From Pseudomonadota bacterium (GTDB lineage: Bacteria; Pseudomonadota; Gammaproteobacteria; Burkholderiales; Burkholderiaceae_D): 64,000 bases of DNA. Below, piece by piece: positions 46,549 to 56,223 of this stretch. Both the position numbers and the translations under genes were made by a program. The DNA lies in the NCBI GenBank assembly GCA_023422955.1, contig JAFAGG010000008.1, positions 14,578-78,577 on the forward strand. The letters run 5' to 3'. Numbering within the stretch: the stretch's first letter is position 1; every line of letters starts with the position of its first letter. A model generated the notes under the pieces. It had not been told where the DNA came from, did no database searches, and worked only from the letters and a program-made list of their open reading frames with translations.

Positions 46549-48201
46549 TCAAGCCACCATTCTTAAATGCGCAGCCCTGGAGGGCAAAAACTCATTCTCT
46601 TCGCTCTCGTCCGTCAGGGGCGGCAATATCGAATTCTCTGCCATCCTCACGTCGTCCAGGCGAATCTGGAACAGCTGCACCCTTTGCGCCAGATGCCGGG
46701 ACTGGTCTTCCATCGCTTGAGATACCGCCGCCGCCTGCTCCACCAACGCGGCATTTTGCTGCGTTCCCTGCTCCTTCTGGCTGATCGCCTGGTTCACCTG
46801 CTCTATGCGCTGGCTCTGCTCCTGGCTTGCCAGCGCAATGTCATTCATGATGGCCGTAACCTTCCCCACGCTGCCGACGATGTCATTCATGGTCGTACCA
46901 GCTCTGCCGACCAGTTGGCTACCCTTCGCCACTTTCTGCACGGAGTCAGTGATCAGGACCTTGATCTCCTGGGCAGCATTGGCGCAGCGTCCTGCCAGGC
47001 TGCGCACTTCCGTCGCCACCACCGCAAACCCGCGTCCCTGTTCGCCGGCCCGCGCCGCTTCCACTGCGGCATTCAAAGCCAGGATATTGGTCTGGAAGGC
47101 GATGTCGTTGATCACCCGTATGATGTCGTCCATGCGTTTGGCCGACGAGGCGATTTCCTCCATGGTGTGCACGACTTCAGTGACCACCTCGCCGCCTTTC
47201 ACCGCCACCTCCGAGGCTGCCATCGCCAGCATGCTGGCTTGCCCGGCATTGTCAGCATTGCGGCTCACGTTCAGAGTGAGTTCGCTCATGCTGGAAGCCG
47301 TCTTTTCCAGTGCCGATGCCTGTTGTTCGGTGCGCGACGACAAATCCTGATTGCCTTCCGTGATCTGCGTGGAAGCCTGCGTAATGATGCCGGTTCCCTC
47401 GCGGACCTGGGTCACGATACCTGCCAGGCTTTCGCTCATGTGATTGAGCGCGCGGATCAGATCGCCGATTTCATCGTTGCTGTCGGTATCCAGGCTTTGC
47501 GTCAGATTGCCGTTCGCCACTTCGGTGGAAAATTGTTTTGCCGCTCTCAAGGGCAAGACGATGCTGCGCACCAGCCGCCAGGCCAGCAGCGCGCCAATGA
47601 CCAGAGAAATGCCGCCGAGGCAAAGCATGACCCACCATCCCTGCTCGAACACGCGATCGGCCTCTTGCCCCAGCATGTTTGACTGGTCGCTATGGTAGTC
47701 CAGCATCGCGTTCACGCTCTCGGCATGCTTGCTGAGCGCAGGGCCGAAGTCGCTTTCCAGCATCTGCTCCACTTCCAGGGACTGGCCTCTTTCCTTGAAA
47801 GCTGCAAGCTCCTGCAGTAGCTGCAGATAATCCTTGCGACTGGATTCGATGCTGTTCATCAGCGTGGTTTCCGTTGTGTCGGATTGCATCGCCAGCAGCC
47901 GCTCCTTCAACGACGCTATGGCCGCTTCGTCCTGCACAAGCTGCGCATTGAAGAAATCCATCACTTCCAGGCTGTCGCTCTTGACCATAGACAGCGAATG
48001 GGCACTATGCAGATTGATCGCATTCAGCAAGTCTGAAGCGAGCTGCTGCTTGACCATCTTTTCCTGCACCAGCTGCGTCGCCATCCCATGCACACTCGTA
48101 AGCTGCCACAACGCGGCGGCGACGATCACGCCCATGATAGCCAGCACTACCGAGAAGGAAACAATGACGCGAGGGCCGACTCGCAGAAGGAGTTTGCTCA
48201 T
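46549..48201 (-). CDS. Methyl-accepting chemotaxis protein
   Basis: A 550-residue receptor. Helix one (VIVSFSVVLAIMGVIVAAAL) and helix two (WWVMLCLGGISLVIGALLAW) enclose a four-helix-bundle periplasmic domain of the 4HB_MCP type. HAMP follows (RSIVLPLRAAKQFSTEVANG), then the signalling domain with the hairpin tip INDIAFQTNILALNAAVEAA and GRGFAVVATEVRSLAGR. It signals to CheA/CheW about an unknown ligand. No CheA is adjacent. The gene converges with the ferritin-like pair. Confidence 0.94.
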   Translation of the reverse strand: MSKLLLRVGPRVIVSFSVVLAIMGVIVAAALWQLTSVHGMATQLVQEKMVKQQLASDLLNAINLHSAHSLSMVKSDSLEVMDFFNAQLVQDEAAIASLKERLLAMQSDTTETTLMNSIESSRKDYLQLLQELAAFKERGQSLEVEQMLESDFGPALSKHAESVNAMLDYHSDQSNMLGQEADRVFEQGWWVMLCLGGISLVIGALLAWRLVRSIVLPLRAAKQFSTEVANGNLTQSLDTDSNDEIGDLIRALNHMSESLAGIVTQVREGTGIITQASTQITEGNQDLSSRTEQQASALEKTASSMSELTLNVSRNADNAGQASMLAMAASEVAVKGGEVVTEVVHTMEEIASSAKRMDDIIRVINDIAFQTNILALNAAVEAARAGEQGRGFAVVATEVRSLAGRCANAAQEIKVLITDSVQKVAKGSQLVGRAGTTMNDIVGSVGKVTAIMNDIALASQEQSQRIEQVNQAISQKEQGTQQNAALVEQAAAVSQAMEDQSRHLAQRVQLFQIRLDDVRMAENSILPPLTDESEENEFLPSRAAHLRMVA

Positions 48202-48688
48202 AGCCTGCCTTTCTTGTTATGTGCATCAGCGATGCAGACGATTATAGAAATGAAATGTGACAGCTTGATTACCTCGGGTATCGGATATCGGGCATCCGGC
48301 TTCCTGCAGAAAGAGAGGGAGAGCAAGCGAACTTTGCAGAGCGCAACGGGTCAAATTTCCAACGCCGTAAATGCATTTCGCGTTACGGCGATGTCATGCA
48401 AAAGATGGCGCCGGATTTCTTATGCATAGGGTGAAAGAAGCAGCGAAGAATAATGATCGAAACCTGCTTTCCCGATGTGCCTGTTCTACGCATCCTGTTT
48501 TCCGGATGCTTCTTCCCTCGTCGCTACGCAACGGACTCCCTTTCATGCCTCGTATGCGTCGTGCATTCCAGAGCACGGCTGGGCAGAACCTGCCTGCGCG
48601 GTTCAGTCAGATGCGGCGAATGGGAAATGCGAAGTCAATGCAGGAAAACATACAACTCATAATCGACAAATCCACAGGAGGAAAAGCC
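48202..48688. other. Divergent intergenic region
   Basis: 487 bp between the MCP gene start and a small plus-strand gene. Both promoters should be here, but no hexamer pair stands out. Several frames cross the region without ribosome sites and I do not call them. Confidence 0.35.
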
Positions 48689-48913
48689 ATGCAAAATCTT
48701 CACTACCGGATCGGAAGCTGGGAAGCGAACGCCGACATACTTCAGGTCGATGATGGCAAGCTGATGGCCATGATCAAGGTATGGGGGAATCACAATGAAG
48801 AGCAGGTATCGTCACAGCACACCGTGGTTTTCGAACATCGTCACGGCATGGATGCCGTCGAAGAAACCAGGCTGATAATGAAAGACTTGCTGGAGCAGCG
48901 CTATCAGGCATGA
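48689..48913 (+). CDS. Small conserved-looking hypothetical protein
   Basis: 74 residues, starting at an ATG with a strong CAGGAGGAAAAGCC site; the longer in-frame ORF upstream has none. The protein (MQNLHYRIGSWEANADI, GKLMAMIKVWGN, TVVFEHRHGMDAVEET) has an alpha/beta look with no signal peptide or helix in the membrane. I do not recognise the family. It stands between an MCP and ahpF and is transcribed away from the former. Confidence 0.6.
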   Translation: MQNLHYRIGSWEANADILQVDDGKLMAMIKVWGNHNEEQVSSQHTVVFEHRHGMDAVEETRLIMKDLLEQRYQA

Positions 48914-49225
48914 CCCTTGTCTGCCGGGATGCTGCGGTTTCCCTCCTTATCCTGACAAGATCCGAACAATGACAAGGGATGAAAGGCGAAGAGTGAAAAT
49001 CGGATTTGGGCGATGCAAAACATACGCCTGATCGTCGTGCATGCAGGGAGACTGCTTGCGCAATCAATACGCGGATATTTCAGGAAGATTATTCAGGAGG
49101 GAAAGAAAGAAAACAGGCAGCGCTTTACGCCGGCAGCCGAATGCATGCGGACTTCTCTGTAGTCATGCCATCGCACATCCCGCATATCCCGCGATGCTTG
49201 GCAGGATGCGCGATACGGCAATATC
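48914..49225. other. Intergenic region before ahpF stop
   Basis: 312 bp between the small gene and the convergent ahpF. No gene or clear terminator seen. Confidence 0.35.
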
Positions 49226-50806
49226 TCAGGCAGTAGCCGTCGATTTTTCCTCGGCGGGTGCGGAGGTACGGATCAGGTGATCGAACGCCGAGAGTGCGGC
49301 AATCGAGCCCGCTCCCATCGCCACCACGATCTGCTTGTACGGCACCGTGGTTGCATCGCCGGCGGCAAACACCCCCGCCACATCGGTCTGTCCCTTGGCA
49401 TCGATTTCGATTTCGCCATAACGGCTCAGCTCAACCGTGCCCTTGAGCCAGTCGGTATTGGGCAGCAAGCCAATCTGCACAAACACCCCTTCCAGCTCCA
49501 CCGTGTGCTGCTCGCCGCTGACCCGGTCCTTGTACTGCAAGCCCGTGACCTTGCTGCCATCGCCACGCACTTCCGTGGTCTGCGCATTCAGGATCACGGT
49601 CACGTTCGGCAAACTGTGCAGCTTTCTCTGCAGCACCGCATCGGCCTTGAGCTGGTCGGCAAACTCCACCAGCGTCACCTGCGCCACGATACCGGCCAGG
49701 TCAATTGCTGCTTCCACCCCCGAGTTGCCGCCACCCACCACCGCCACGCGCTTGCCCTTGTACAAGGGACCATCGCAGTGCGGACAATACGCCACGCCCT
49801 TGTTGCGGTATTCCAGTTCGCCCGGCACATTCATCTCGCGCCATCTCGCCCCGGTCGCCAATACCACCGTCTTGGCTTTCACGCTGGCACCGCTGGCCAG
49901 CCGCACTTCGATCTGTTCGCCCGGCACCAGTCCAATCGCCCGCTGCAGGTTCATGATATCCACGTCGTACTGCTTGACATGCTCTTCCAGCGCCACGGCC
50001 AGCTTCGGCCCTTCGGTATGCTGCACCGAAATGAAATTCTCGATCGACATGGTATCGAGCACCTGTCCGCCGAAACGCTCGGCTACCACGCCGGTACGGA
50101 TCCCCTTGCGGGCGGCATATACCGCGGCGGCTGCGCCGGCAGGACCACCGCCGACCACCAGCACATCGAACACCTCCTTTTGCGCGATCTTGACAGCTTC
50201 CCGTTCGGCGGCACCGCTATCGAGCTTGGCCAGGATTTCTTCCAGCGTCATGCGGCCTTGGCCGAATTGCTGGCCATTCAGGAATACGATCGGCACCGAC
50301 ATGATCTGGCGTTCCTGCACTTCCTGCTGGAACAGCGCGCCATCGATCATGGTATGGCGGATGTTGGGGTTCAGCGCCGCCATCAGGTTCAGCGCCTGCA
50401 CCACGTCCGGACAGTTCTGGCACGACAGCGAGATATAGGTTTCGAATTCATAGGCACCCGGCAAGGCCTTGATCTGCTCGATCACGTCGGCCTCGACCTT
50501 GGGCGGATAGCCGCTGGCTTGCAGCAAGGCCAGTACCAGCGACGTGAACTCATGGCCCATGGGCAAGCCGGCAAAACGAATGCCGGTGTCTTCGCCGGCC
50601 TTGTTGATGGCAAACGATGGCACCCGCACGCCCACATCGGCATGCTCGGCCAGGCTGAGGCGTGCACTGGTGCTGACAATATCGTCCAGCAGGCGCTTCA
50701 TGTCGCGCGAGCCTTCGTCATCGCCCAGCGCCGCCACCAGCTCCACCGGCGCCACCAGACGCTCCATGTAAGCCTGCAATTGTGTCTTGATATTCGCGTC
50801 CAGCAT
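49226..50806 (-). CDS. ahpF: Alkyl hydroperoxide reductase subunit F
   Basis: NADH-dependent flavoprotein that reduces the AhpC disulfide. The 526-residue protein has the N-terminal double thioredoxin-like domain with CQNC (Cys129, Cys132), the FAD loop VVGGGPAGAAAAVYAA, the catalytic CPHC (Cys341, Cys344), the NADH loop VVGGGNSGVEAAID and the C-terminal FAD segment GVFAAGDAT. All key cysteines are present. It lies 173 bp downstream of ahpC on the same strand, with a stem-loop between them. Confidence 0.96.
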   Translation of the reverse strand: MLDANIKTQLQAYMERLVAPVELVAALGDDEGSRDMKRLLDDIVSTSARLSLAEHADVGVRVPSFAINKAGEDTGIRFAGLPMGHEFTSLVLALLQASGYPPKVEADVIEQIKALPGAYEFETYISLSCQNCPDVVQALNLMAALNPNIRHTMIDGALFQQEVQERQIMSVPIVFLNGQQFGQGRMTLEEILAKLDSGAAEREAVKIAQKEVFDVLVVGGGPAGAAAAVYAARKGIRTGVVAERFGGQVLDTMSIENFISVQHTEGPKLAVALEEHVKQYDVDIMNLQRAIGLVPGEQIEVRLASGASVKAKTVVLATGARWREMNVPGELEYRNKGVAYCPHCDGPLYKGKRVAVVGGGNSGVEAAIDLAGIVAQVTLVEFADQLKADAVLQRKLHSLPNVTVILNAQTTEVRGDGSKVTGLQYKDRVSGEQHTVELEGVFVQIGLLPNTDWLKGTVELSRYGEIEIDAKGQTDVAGVFAAGDATTVPYKQIVVAMGAGSIAALSAFDHLIRTSAPAEEKSTATA

Positions 50807-50907
50807 AAATTCTCTCGCGTTAGGAAATGAAGAAAAGAGTTCCGGTCAAGCTTGCCGGATCGGGGCGTGCGCCCGCGCAGAAAAGAGGATTGGCCTCCTG
50901 TAAAACA

Positions 50908-50939
50908 GCATGCCGAAAGGTTTTACCCTTCCGGCATGC
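50908..50939 (-). terminator. Stem-loop between ahpC and ahpF, possible partial terminator
   Basis: Two 13-nt arms (50908-50920 and 50927-50939) pair with one mismatch around a 6-nt loop (TTTTAC). In the direction of transcription the hairpin is followed by TGTTTTAC, a short T run, so it may end part of the transcripts and lower ahpF relative to ahpC. Confidence 0.5.
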
Positions 50940-50979
50940 ATGCTAGACGCGCCTTGCAGCGCGTTAGTGAGCTTGGTGC

Positions 50980-51543
50980 TTAGATCTTGCCGACCAGGTC
51001 CAGCGATGGCGCCAGGGTTTTTTCGCCTGGGGTCCACTTGGCGGGGCAGACTTCGCCCGGATGCGCTGCCACGTATTGCGCGGCTTGCACCTTGCGCAGC
51101 AGTTCTTTGGCATCACGGCCGATGCCCAGGTCGTGCACTTCGCAAACTTTGATCTGGCCTTCAGGATTGACCAGGAAGGTGCCGCGCAGTGCCAGGCCTT
51201 CTTCTTCGATCATCACTTCGAAGTTGCGGCTGATGGCGCCGGTCGGATCGCCGATCATCGGATACTGGATCTTGCCGATGGTTTCGGAAGTGTCATGCCA
51301 GGCTTTGTGGGTGAAGTGGGTGTCGGTCGAGACCGAGTAGATTTCCACACCCATGGACTTGAAGGTTTCGTAGTTGTCGGCGACGTCGCCCAATTCGGTC
51401 GGGCAAACGAAGGTAAAGTCGGCCGGGTAGAAGAAAAACACCGACCACTTGCCTTTCAGATCTGCGTCGGAAACGGTCACGAATTTACCGTTATGGTAAG
51501 CGGTTGCCTTGAAAGGTTTGATTTGAGTATTAATCAGGGACAT
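50980..51543 (-). CDS. ahpC: Alkyl hydroperoxide reductase subunit C (peroxiredoxin)
   Basis: Typical two-cysteine peroxiredoxin of 187 residues that reduces H2O2 and organic peroxides. Peroxidatic Cys47 is in ADFTFVCPTELGDV and resolving Cys166 in HPGEVCPAKW. ATG 51543 has GAGGAAAAC upstream; the longer frame to 51585 is not used. The region ahead contains an OxyR-like motif at 51642-51667. AhpF, its reductase, follows downstream. Confidence 0.96.
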   Translation of the reverse strand: MSLINTQIKPFKATAYHNGKFVTVSDADLKGKWSVFFFYPADFTFVCPTELGDVADNYETFKSMGVEIYSVSTDTHFTHKAWHDTSETIGKIQYPMIGDPTGAISRNFEVMIEEEGLALRGTFLVNPEGQIKVCEVHDLGIGRDAKELLRKVQAAQYVAAHPGEVCPAKWTPGEKTLAPSLDLVGKI

Positions 51544-51641
51544 GTTGTTTTCCTCAGGGGTTAATAAAGTCGGGATTTTGACCACTCGGCATTTTAACGG
51601 GGAGAACCCCGCTTGGGAAATTGATAAGCCGAATGAGAGCC

Positions 51642-51667
51642 ATAGAACCTATCTATCATTCTAATCG
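51642..51667 (-). promoter_or_regulatory. OxyR-like binding site upstream of ahpC
   Basis: ATAG (51642), 7 bp, CTAT (51653), 7 bp, ATCG (51664) follow the OxyR tetranucleotide pattern ATAG-N7-CTAT-N7-ATAG with one mismatch; the fourth element is not recognisable. It lies about 100 bp before the ahpC ATG, the expected distance for an activator site. Confidence 0.5.
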
Positions 51668-51813
51668 AATTGCTAATGATGGCCCGGCTTCGAACTTTGC
51701 ACGCTCTTCAAACTTCAGGCTCATGCGTGACAAAAACCAAGTATTCCAGGACAGCAAGAAGCTTGTCAGGGGCTAATGCAAGCTTGAGCGAAAAACGGAG
51801 GAAGGCTTAAGGG

Positions 51814-52200
51814 TTATTTTCCCTGAAGCAGATCGAGTATGTCCGACAGTTCCTGACGAAGCTCCGGCAGCGACAGGTCCGAGGCAGGAGATTGGGAGGT
51901 GGACTGAGAGGAATCGCCAAGCGCCGGATGATCGAGCTTGTTACGGGCGCCGCTGATCGTGAAGCCCTGCTCGTACAGCAATTCCCGGATGCGGCGCACC
52001 AGCAGCACTTCGTGATGCTGGTAATAACGCCGGTTGCCGCGCCGCTTGACCGGTTTCAGTTGCGTGAATTCCTGCTCCCAGTAACGCAGCACATGCGGCT
52101 TGACGCCGCACAGTTCGCTGACTTCACCAATAGTGAAGTAGCGCTTGGCCGGGATCGGAGGCAGGACGGTCAGCATGGCTTTGCTGGCGCGGTCATTCAT
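51814..52200 (-). CDS. MerR-type transcriptional regulator of the pheT-ihfA locus
   Basis: A 128-residue MerR-family protein. The HTH is in KRYFTIGEVSELCGVKPHVL with LRYWEQEFTQLKP and RRGNRRYYQHHEV, the typical CarA/MlrA-like pattern. There is no C-terminal effector domain beyond a short Ser-rich tail and coil (LPELRQELSDILDLL). This small MerR always follows ihfA in many beta- and gammaproteobacteria. The start is 11 bp after the ihfA stop. Its targets are unknown. Confidence 0.9.
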   Translation of the reverse strand: MNDRASKAMLTVLPPIPAKRYFTIGEVSELCGVKPHVLRYWEQEFTQLKPVKRRGNRRYYQHHEVLLVRRIRELLYEQGFTISGARNKLDHPALGDSSQSTSQSPASDLSLPELRQELSDILDLLQGK

Positions 52201-52211
52201 GGCCGGGGCGC

Positions 52212-52634
52212 TCAGGCAAGGTTAGCAAACGACGCAGCGTCGCCGTTTTCCACCATGCTCTTCAGCTTTTGGCTGGCATGGAAAGTCACTACGCGGCGGG
52301 CGGTAATGGGAATGGCTTCGCCCGTCTTGGGATTGCGGCCGGGACGCTGCGGCTTGTCGCGCAACTGGAAATTGCCGAAACCCGACAGCTTGACGGTTTC
52401 GCCGCGCTCCAGCGCGTCACGAATCTCGGAAAAGAAGGTTTCCACCATGTCCTTGGCTTCGCGCTTGTTCAAACCTACATGCTCGAACAGCATCTCGGCC
52501 AGCTCCGCCTTGGTCAGCGTCGGCAATGACTGTGCAGCCTGGCTGCGTGCTTTGGATTCAAGCAGTGCACGGTCGAGATCGGCGGCCAAAACGGATTGAA
52601 ATTCAGCAGAATTCACGTCATTCATCATTGTCAT
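52212..52634 (-). CDS. ihfA: Integration host factor subunit alpha, N-terminally extended
   Basis: One half of the DNA-bending heterodimer IHF. The core (TLTKAELAEMLFEHVGLNKR to GDAASFANLA) includes the beta-arm tip PGRNPKTGEAIPI that inserts into the minor groove. An extra ~38 residues precede the usual start (MTMMNDVNSAEFQSVL), an extension also seen in Burkholderiales IhfA. ATG 52634 or ATG 52625 may be used. It lies 9 bp after pheT and overlaps nothing. Confidence 0.93.
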   Translation of the reverse strand: MTMMNDVNSAEFQSVLAADLDRALLESKARSQAAQSLPTLTKAELAEMLFEHVGLNKREAKDMVETFFSEIRDALERGETVKLSGFGNFQLRDKPQRPGRNPKTGEAIPITARRVVTFHASQKLKSMVENGDAASFANLA

Positions 52635-52643
52635 GTGCGTCGC

Positions 52644-55073
52644 TTAACCACGCAATCTGGCATCATGTTTTCGGGTCACCGCAATGGTAAGCGCCTTGAT
52701 CGCGGCGTCCACTTTTTCGTCTTGCAGGGTCGTTTGAGTATCTTGCAAGGTAACACGGAAAGCAAGGCTTTTCTCATCGCCCTCCAAACCTTTGCCGCGA
52801 TATTCATCAAATAAAACAACAGCTTGCATGATAGCGCAGTCCGGGTTGATGCGCTTTTCCTCGGCGAACACATCCAGCAGCTCCTGGGCCGAAATGGACG
52901 ACTTCACCACCAGCGCCAGGTCCCGCACCACCACAGGAAAGCGCGAAATTTCCCGGTATGCCGGAATATCGCGCACCTGCAATGCCGCGGCCGAGACTTC
53001 AAACAGCACGGGCGCCAAGGGCAGCTCGTATTGCTGCTGCAGGCGCGGATGCAATTCGCCGATCACGCCGATTCTTTCTCCATCCAACTCTATCCAGGCG
53101 GCACGTCCCGGATGCAGGGCCGGATGCTCAGCCTTGAAAAAGCGCAGGCTGCGGGGCGCGAACAGGGCTTCCAGATCGTTCTTCACATCGAAGAAATCGA
53201 CGTTGCGAGCGGCCATTCCCCACTGCTCTTCCAGCGCAGGACCATAGGCAATCGCCGCCACCTTCTTGGGCTGCGCATAGCCGGCCACCGACAGCTCGCC
53301 ATCGGCAACGGATGCATCCCGCAGGAACACGGCGCCCACTTCGAAGGCACGAACGCGGTTGAGCTTGCGATTCAGGTTGTAGCGCACATTCGCCACCAAG
53401 CTGCCGATCAGCGTGGAGCGCATGACGCTCATCTGGCTGGCAATCGGGTTCAGCAGGCGAATGGGCTGGTCGTTGCCGACGAAATCCGCTTCCCAGCTCT
53501 CTTCCACGAAGCTGTAATTGACGACTTCCTGATAATCGAGATCAGCCAGCAGGCGGCGCACGGCAAACAGGGAGCGCGTATTTTCCGGCGCAATCTGCAT
53601 GTGGTTCGGCGCCACTGGCGGCAACGCAGGAATATTGTCGAAGCCGTAGACGCGCGCCACTTCCTCGATCAGATCTTCCTCGATCTCGATATCAAAGCGG
53701 TACGACGGCGGCGTCACGGAAAACTGCCCTTCCTGCCTTTCGAACGGCAAGCCCAGGCGCGTGAAGATGTCGGCGATCTGCTCGTCATTCAGCGGCACGC
53801 CGATGATTTTCTGCGCGCGCGCCGTGCGCACCGTTACCGCCTTACGCTGCGGCAAATTCGCGATCTGGTCATCGACCGGCCCCACTTGCGTCTGCTCCGG
53901 TACGCCGCAGATTTCCAGTATCAATGCCGTGATGCGCTCGATATGCTCGACCGTGGTCGCGAAATCGACGCCCCGCTCGAAACGATGCGAAGCATCGGTG
54001 GAAAAATTGTAGCGACGTGCGCGCCCCTGAATCGCGGACGGCCACCAGAATGCCGCTTCGATATAAATGTTTTGCGTATCCAGGCTCACTGCGGGTGCAT
54101 CGCCGCCCATGATGCCGGCCAGCGCTTCGGGGCCATTGGCATCGGCGATCACGCCTATCCAGTCATCCAGTTCGATCGTATTGCCATTGAGGAGCTTCAG
54201 TGTTTCGCCTTTTTTGCCCCAGCGCACTTCCAAGCCGCCTTCGACCTTGTCCAGGTCAAAAATATGGGACGGCCGACCCAGCTCCAGCATCACATAATTG
54301 GAAATATCCACCAGTGCCGAAATCGGCCGCTGGCCGCTGCGTTCCAGGCGGCGCTTCATCCAGTCGGGAGTAGCCGCGCGTGCATTCACACCGCAGATGA
54401 GGCGACCGGAAAAACGGCCGCACAGATCGGGCGCGGCAATCTTCACCGGCAGCTTGTCGTCCATCGTCGGTATGATGGCGGCGTTTTGCGGCGCCTTCAG
54501 TTCGCTGCCGGTCAAGGCCGCCACTTCGCGCGCCACGCCCAGCACCGATAGGCAGTCTGCACGATTGGGCGTCAGCTTGATGGTGAACTTCAGATCATTC
54601 AGCTGGTAATAGTCGCGGAAATTCAGGCCTACCTGCGCATTGTCCGGCAACTCCAGCAAGCCGCTGTTTTCGTCCGACAGCTTGAGCTCGCGCGCCGAGC
54701 ACAGCATGCCCTGCGACTCCACGCCGCGCAGCTTGCCGACTTTGATTTCGAAAGGCTTGCCATCGTCGCCCGGCGGCAGCATGGCTCCCGCCATCGCGCA
54801 AGCCACCTTCATCCCGACACGCACATTGGGCGCGCCGCAGACGATGTTCAGCAAGGTACCGGTACCGGCATCGACCTGGCACACATTCAGCCGGTCCGCA
54901 TTCGGATGCTTGGCGACTTCCAGCACCTGAGCTACCACCACGTTGGTAAAGGACGCGGCAACCGGTTCCACCTCTTCCACTTCGAGGCCGGACATGGTCA
55001 GCAAATGGGACAGCTCATCCGAAGTCATCTTCGGATCAACCATGGTGCGCAGCCAGCTTTCGGAAAATTGCAT
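52644..55073 (-). CDS. pheT: Phenylalanyl-tRNA synthetase beta subunit
   Basis: Forms the alpha2-beta2 enzyme that charges tRNA-Phe. The 809-residue protein has the N-terminal tRNA-binding domain (AQVLEVAKHPNADRLNVCQV), the B3/B4 editing region (ISNYVMLELGRPSHIFDLDK), the B5 domain (AFEVGAVFLRD) and the C-terminal ferredoxin-fold anticodon domain (SRFPVVVRDLALVVKSSISA). The frame opens at TTG 55079, but ATG 55073 with CAGGG eight bases upstream is the better start. It follows pheS by 56 bp. Confidence 0.96.
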   Translation of the reverse strand: MQFSESWLRTMVDPKMTSDELSHLLTMSGLEVEEVEPVAASFTNVVVAQVLEVAKHPNADRLNVCQVDAGTGTLLNIVCGAPNVRVGMKVACAMAGAMLPPGDDGKPFEIKVGKLRGVESQGMLCSARELKLSDENSGLLELPDNAQVGLNFRDYYQLNDLKFTIKLTPNRADCLSVLGVAREVAALTGSELKAPQNAAIIPTMDDKLPVKIAAPDLCGRFSGRLICGVNARAATPDWMKRRLERSGQRPISALVDISNYVMLELGRPSHIFDLDKVEGGLEVRWGKKGETLKLLNGNTIELDDWIGVIADANGPEALAGIMGGDAPAVSLDTQNIYIEAAFWWPSAIQGRARRYNFSTDASHRFERGVDFATTVEHIERITALILEICGVPEQTQVGPVDDQIANLPQRKAVTVRTARAQKIIGVPLNDEQIADIFTRLGLPFERQEGQFSVTPPSYRFDIEIEEDLIEEVARVYGFDNIPALPPVAPNHMQIAPENTRSLFAVRRLLADLDYQEVVNYSFVEESWEADFVGNDQPIRLLNPIASQMSVMRSTLIGSLVANVRYNLNRKLNRVRAFEVGAVFLRDASVADGELSVAGYAQPKKVAAIAYGPALEEQWGMAARNVDFFDVKNDLEALFAPRSLRFFKAEHPALHPGRAAWIELDGERIGVIGELHPRLQQQYELPLAPVLFEVSAAALQVRDIPAYREISRFPVVVRDLALVVKSSISAQELLDVFAEEKRINPDCAIMQAVVLFDEYRGKGLEGDEKSLAFRVTLQDTQTTLQDEKVDAAIKALTIAVTRKHDARLRG

Positions 55074-55129
55074 AGTCAAACCCTGGAAACTTTAAGGAGG
55101 AGCCGAATCAGGCTCACCCTCATTCGACA

Positions 55130-56146
55130 TTAATTGAACTGCTTCAGGAAACGCAGGTCGCCTTCATAGAACAAGCGCAAGTCGCTGATGCCGTAGCGCA
55201 GCATGGTCAGGCGCTCCAGGCCGGAGCCGAACGCAAAGCCGACGAACTGCTCCGGGTCCAGGCCCATGTTGCGAATCACGGTCGGATGGACCTGCCCCGC
55301 GCCGGACACTTCCAGCCAGCGGCCTTTCAGAGGGCCGCTGCCGAAGGCGATATCGATCTCGGCCGACGGTTCGGTAAAGGGAAAATAGGAAGGACGGAAA
55401 CGCACTTGCAGGTCGTCGGTTTCGAAGAAGGCCTTCACGAAATTCAGGTAAATACCCTTCAGATCGGCAAAGCTGATGTCCTCGGCGATCCACAAACCTT
55501 CGACCTGGTGGAACATCGGCGAGTGCGTCGCATCCGAATCGACGCGGTAAGTGCGGCCCGGCGCGATCACCTTGATCGGCGGCTTGTTCGTGCGTGCGTA
55601 TCGCACCTGCATCGGGCTGGTATGAGTGCGCAGCAGCAGTGGCTTGCCCTGGCTATCCTTGCCGTCGATGTAGAAGGTGTCCTGCATCGAGCGCGCCGGA
55701 TGGTTTTCCGGGCTGTTCAGGGAAGTAAAGTTGAACCAGTCGGTTTCAATCTCGGGGCCATCGGCCACATCGAAACCGATCGATCCGAAAATCTCTTCAA
55801 TGCGCTGCCACGACTGCATGACCGGATGAATGCCGCCTATCCCGCGGCCACGCCCGGGCAGCGTCACATCGATGGCTTCCGCATTCAGGCGAGCCTGCAT
55901 CTGCACATTGGCGAGCGCATCGCGGCGCGCCGTCAGTGCGGCTTCGATCTGCTGCTTGGCTTCATTGATCACGGCACCGCGCGCCTTGCGCTCTTCCGGC
56001 GCCAGCTGGCCCAGCGATTTCATCTGCTCGGTAATCTGGCCAGTCTTGCCCAGATACCTGGCCTTGGCATTTTCCAGCGACGCGACATCCTGCGCGGTGG
56101 CAAAATCAGTGTGCGCCTGGGCGACGATTTGTTCTAGCGAATTCAT
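55130..56146 (-). CDS. pheS: Phenylalanyl-tRNA synthetase alpha subunit
   Basis: Catalytic subunit, 338 residues. Class II motifs are visible: motif 2 in RTYRVDSDATHSPMFHQVEG and motif 3 in GFAFGSGLERLTMLRYGISD. The N-terminal coiled coil (VASLENAKARYLGKTGQITE) matches the tRNA-contacting arm. It lies 108 bp downstream of rplT, and two hairpins occupy that gap, one of them a strong attenuator-like terminator. Confidence 0.96.
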   Translation of the reverse strand: MNSLEQIVAQAHTDFATAQDVASLENAKARYLGKTGQITEQMKSLGQLAPEERKARGAVINEAKQQIEAALTARRDALANVQMQARLNAEAIDVTLPGRGRGIGGIHPVMQSWQRIEEIFGSIGFDVADGPEIETDWFNFTSLNSPENHPARSMQDTFYIDGKDSQGKPLLLRTHTSPMQVRYARTNKPPIKVIAPGRTYRVDSDATHSPMFHQVEGLWIAEDISFADLKGIYLNFVKAFFETDDLQVRFRPSYFPFTEPSAEIDIAFGSGPLKGRWLEVSGAGQVHPTVIRNMGLDPEQFVGFAFGSGLERLTMLRYGISDLRLFYEGDLRFLKQFN

Positions 56147-56179
56147 GCACTATCCCTGCTGCATCAGCCGAAAATAAAA

Positions 56180-56207
56180 CGGGGCACAGGTAATGACCTC
56201 TGCCCCG
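56180..56207 (-). terminator. Attenuator-like hairpin upstream of pheS
   Basis: Arms 56180-56190 and 56197-56207 pair in 10 of 11 positions (CGGGGCAGAGG against its complement), followed on the minus strand by TTTTATTTT. It lies 33 bp before the pheS start and resembles the phenylalanine attenuator of enterobacteria. No Phe-rich leader peptide is visible. Confidence 0.6.
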
Positions 56208-56223
56208 CCAGGAAAGTAACGGC

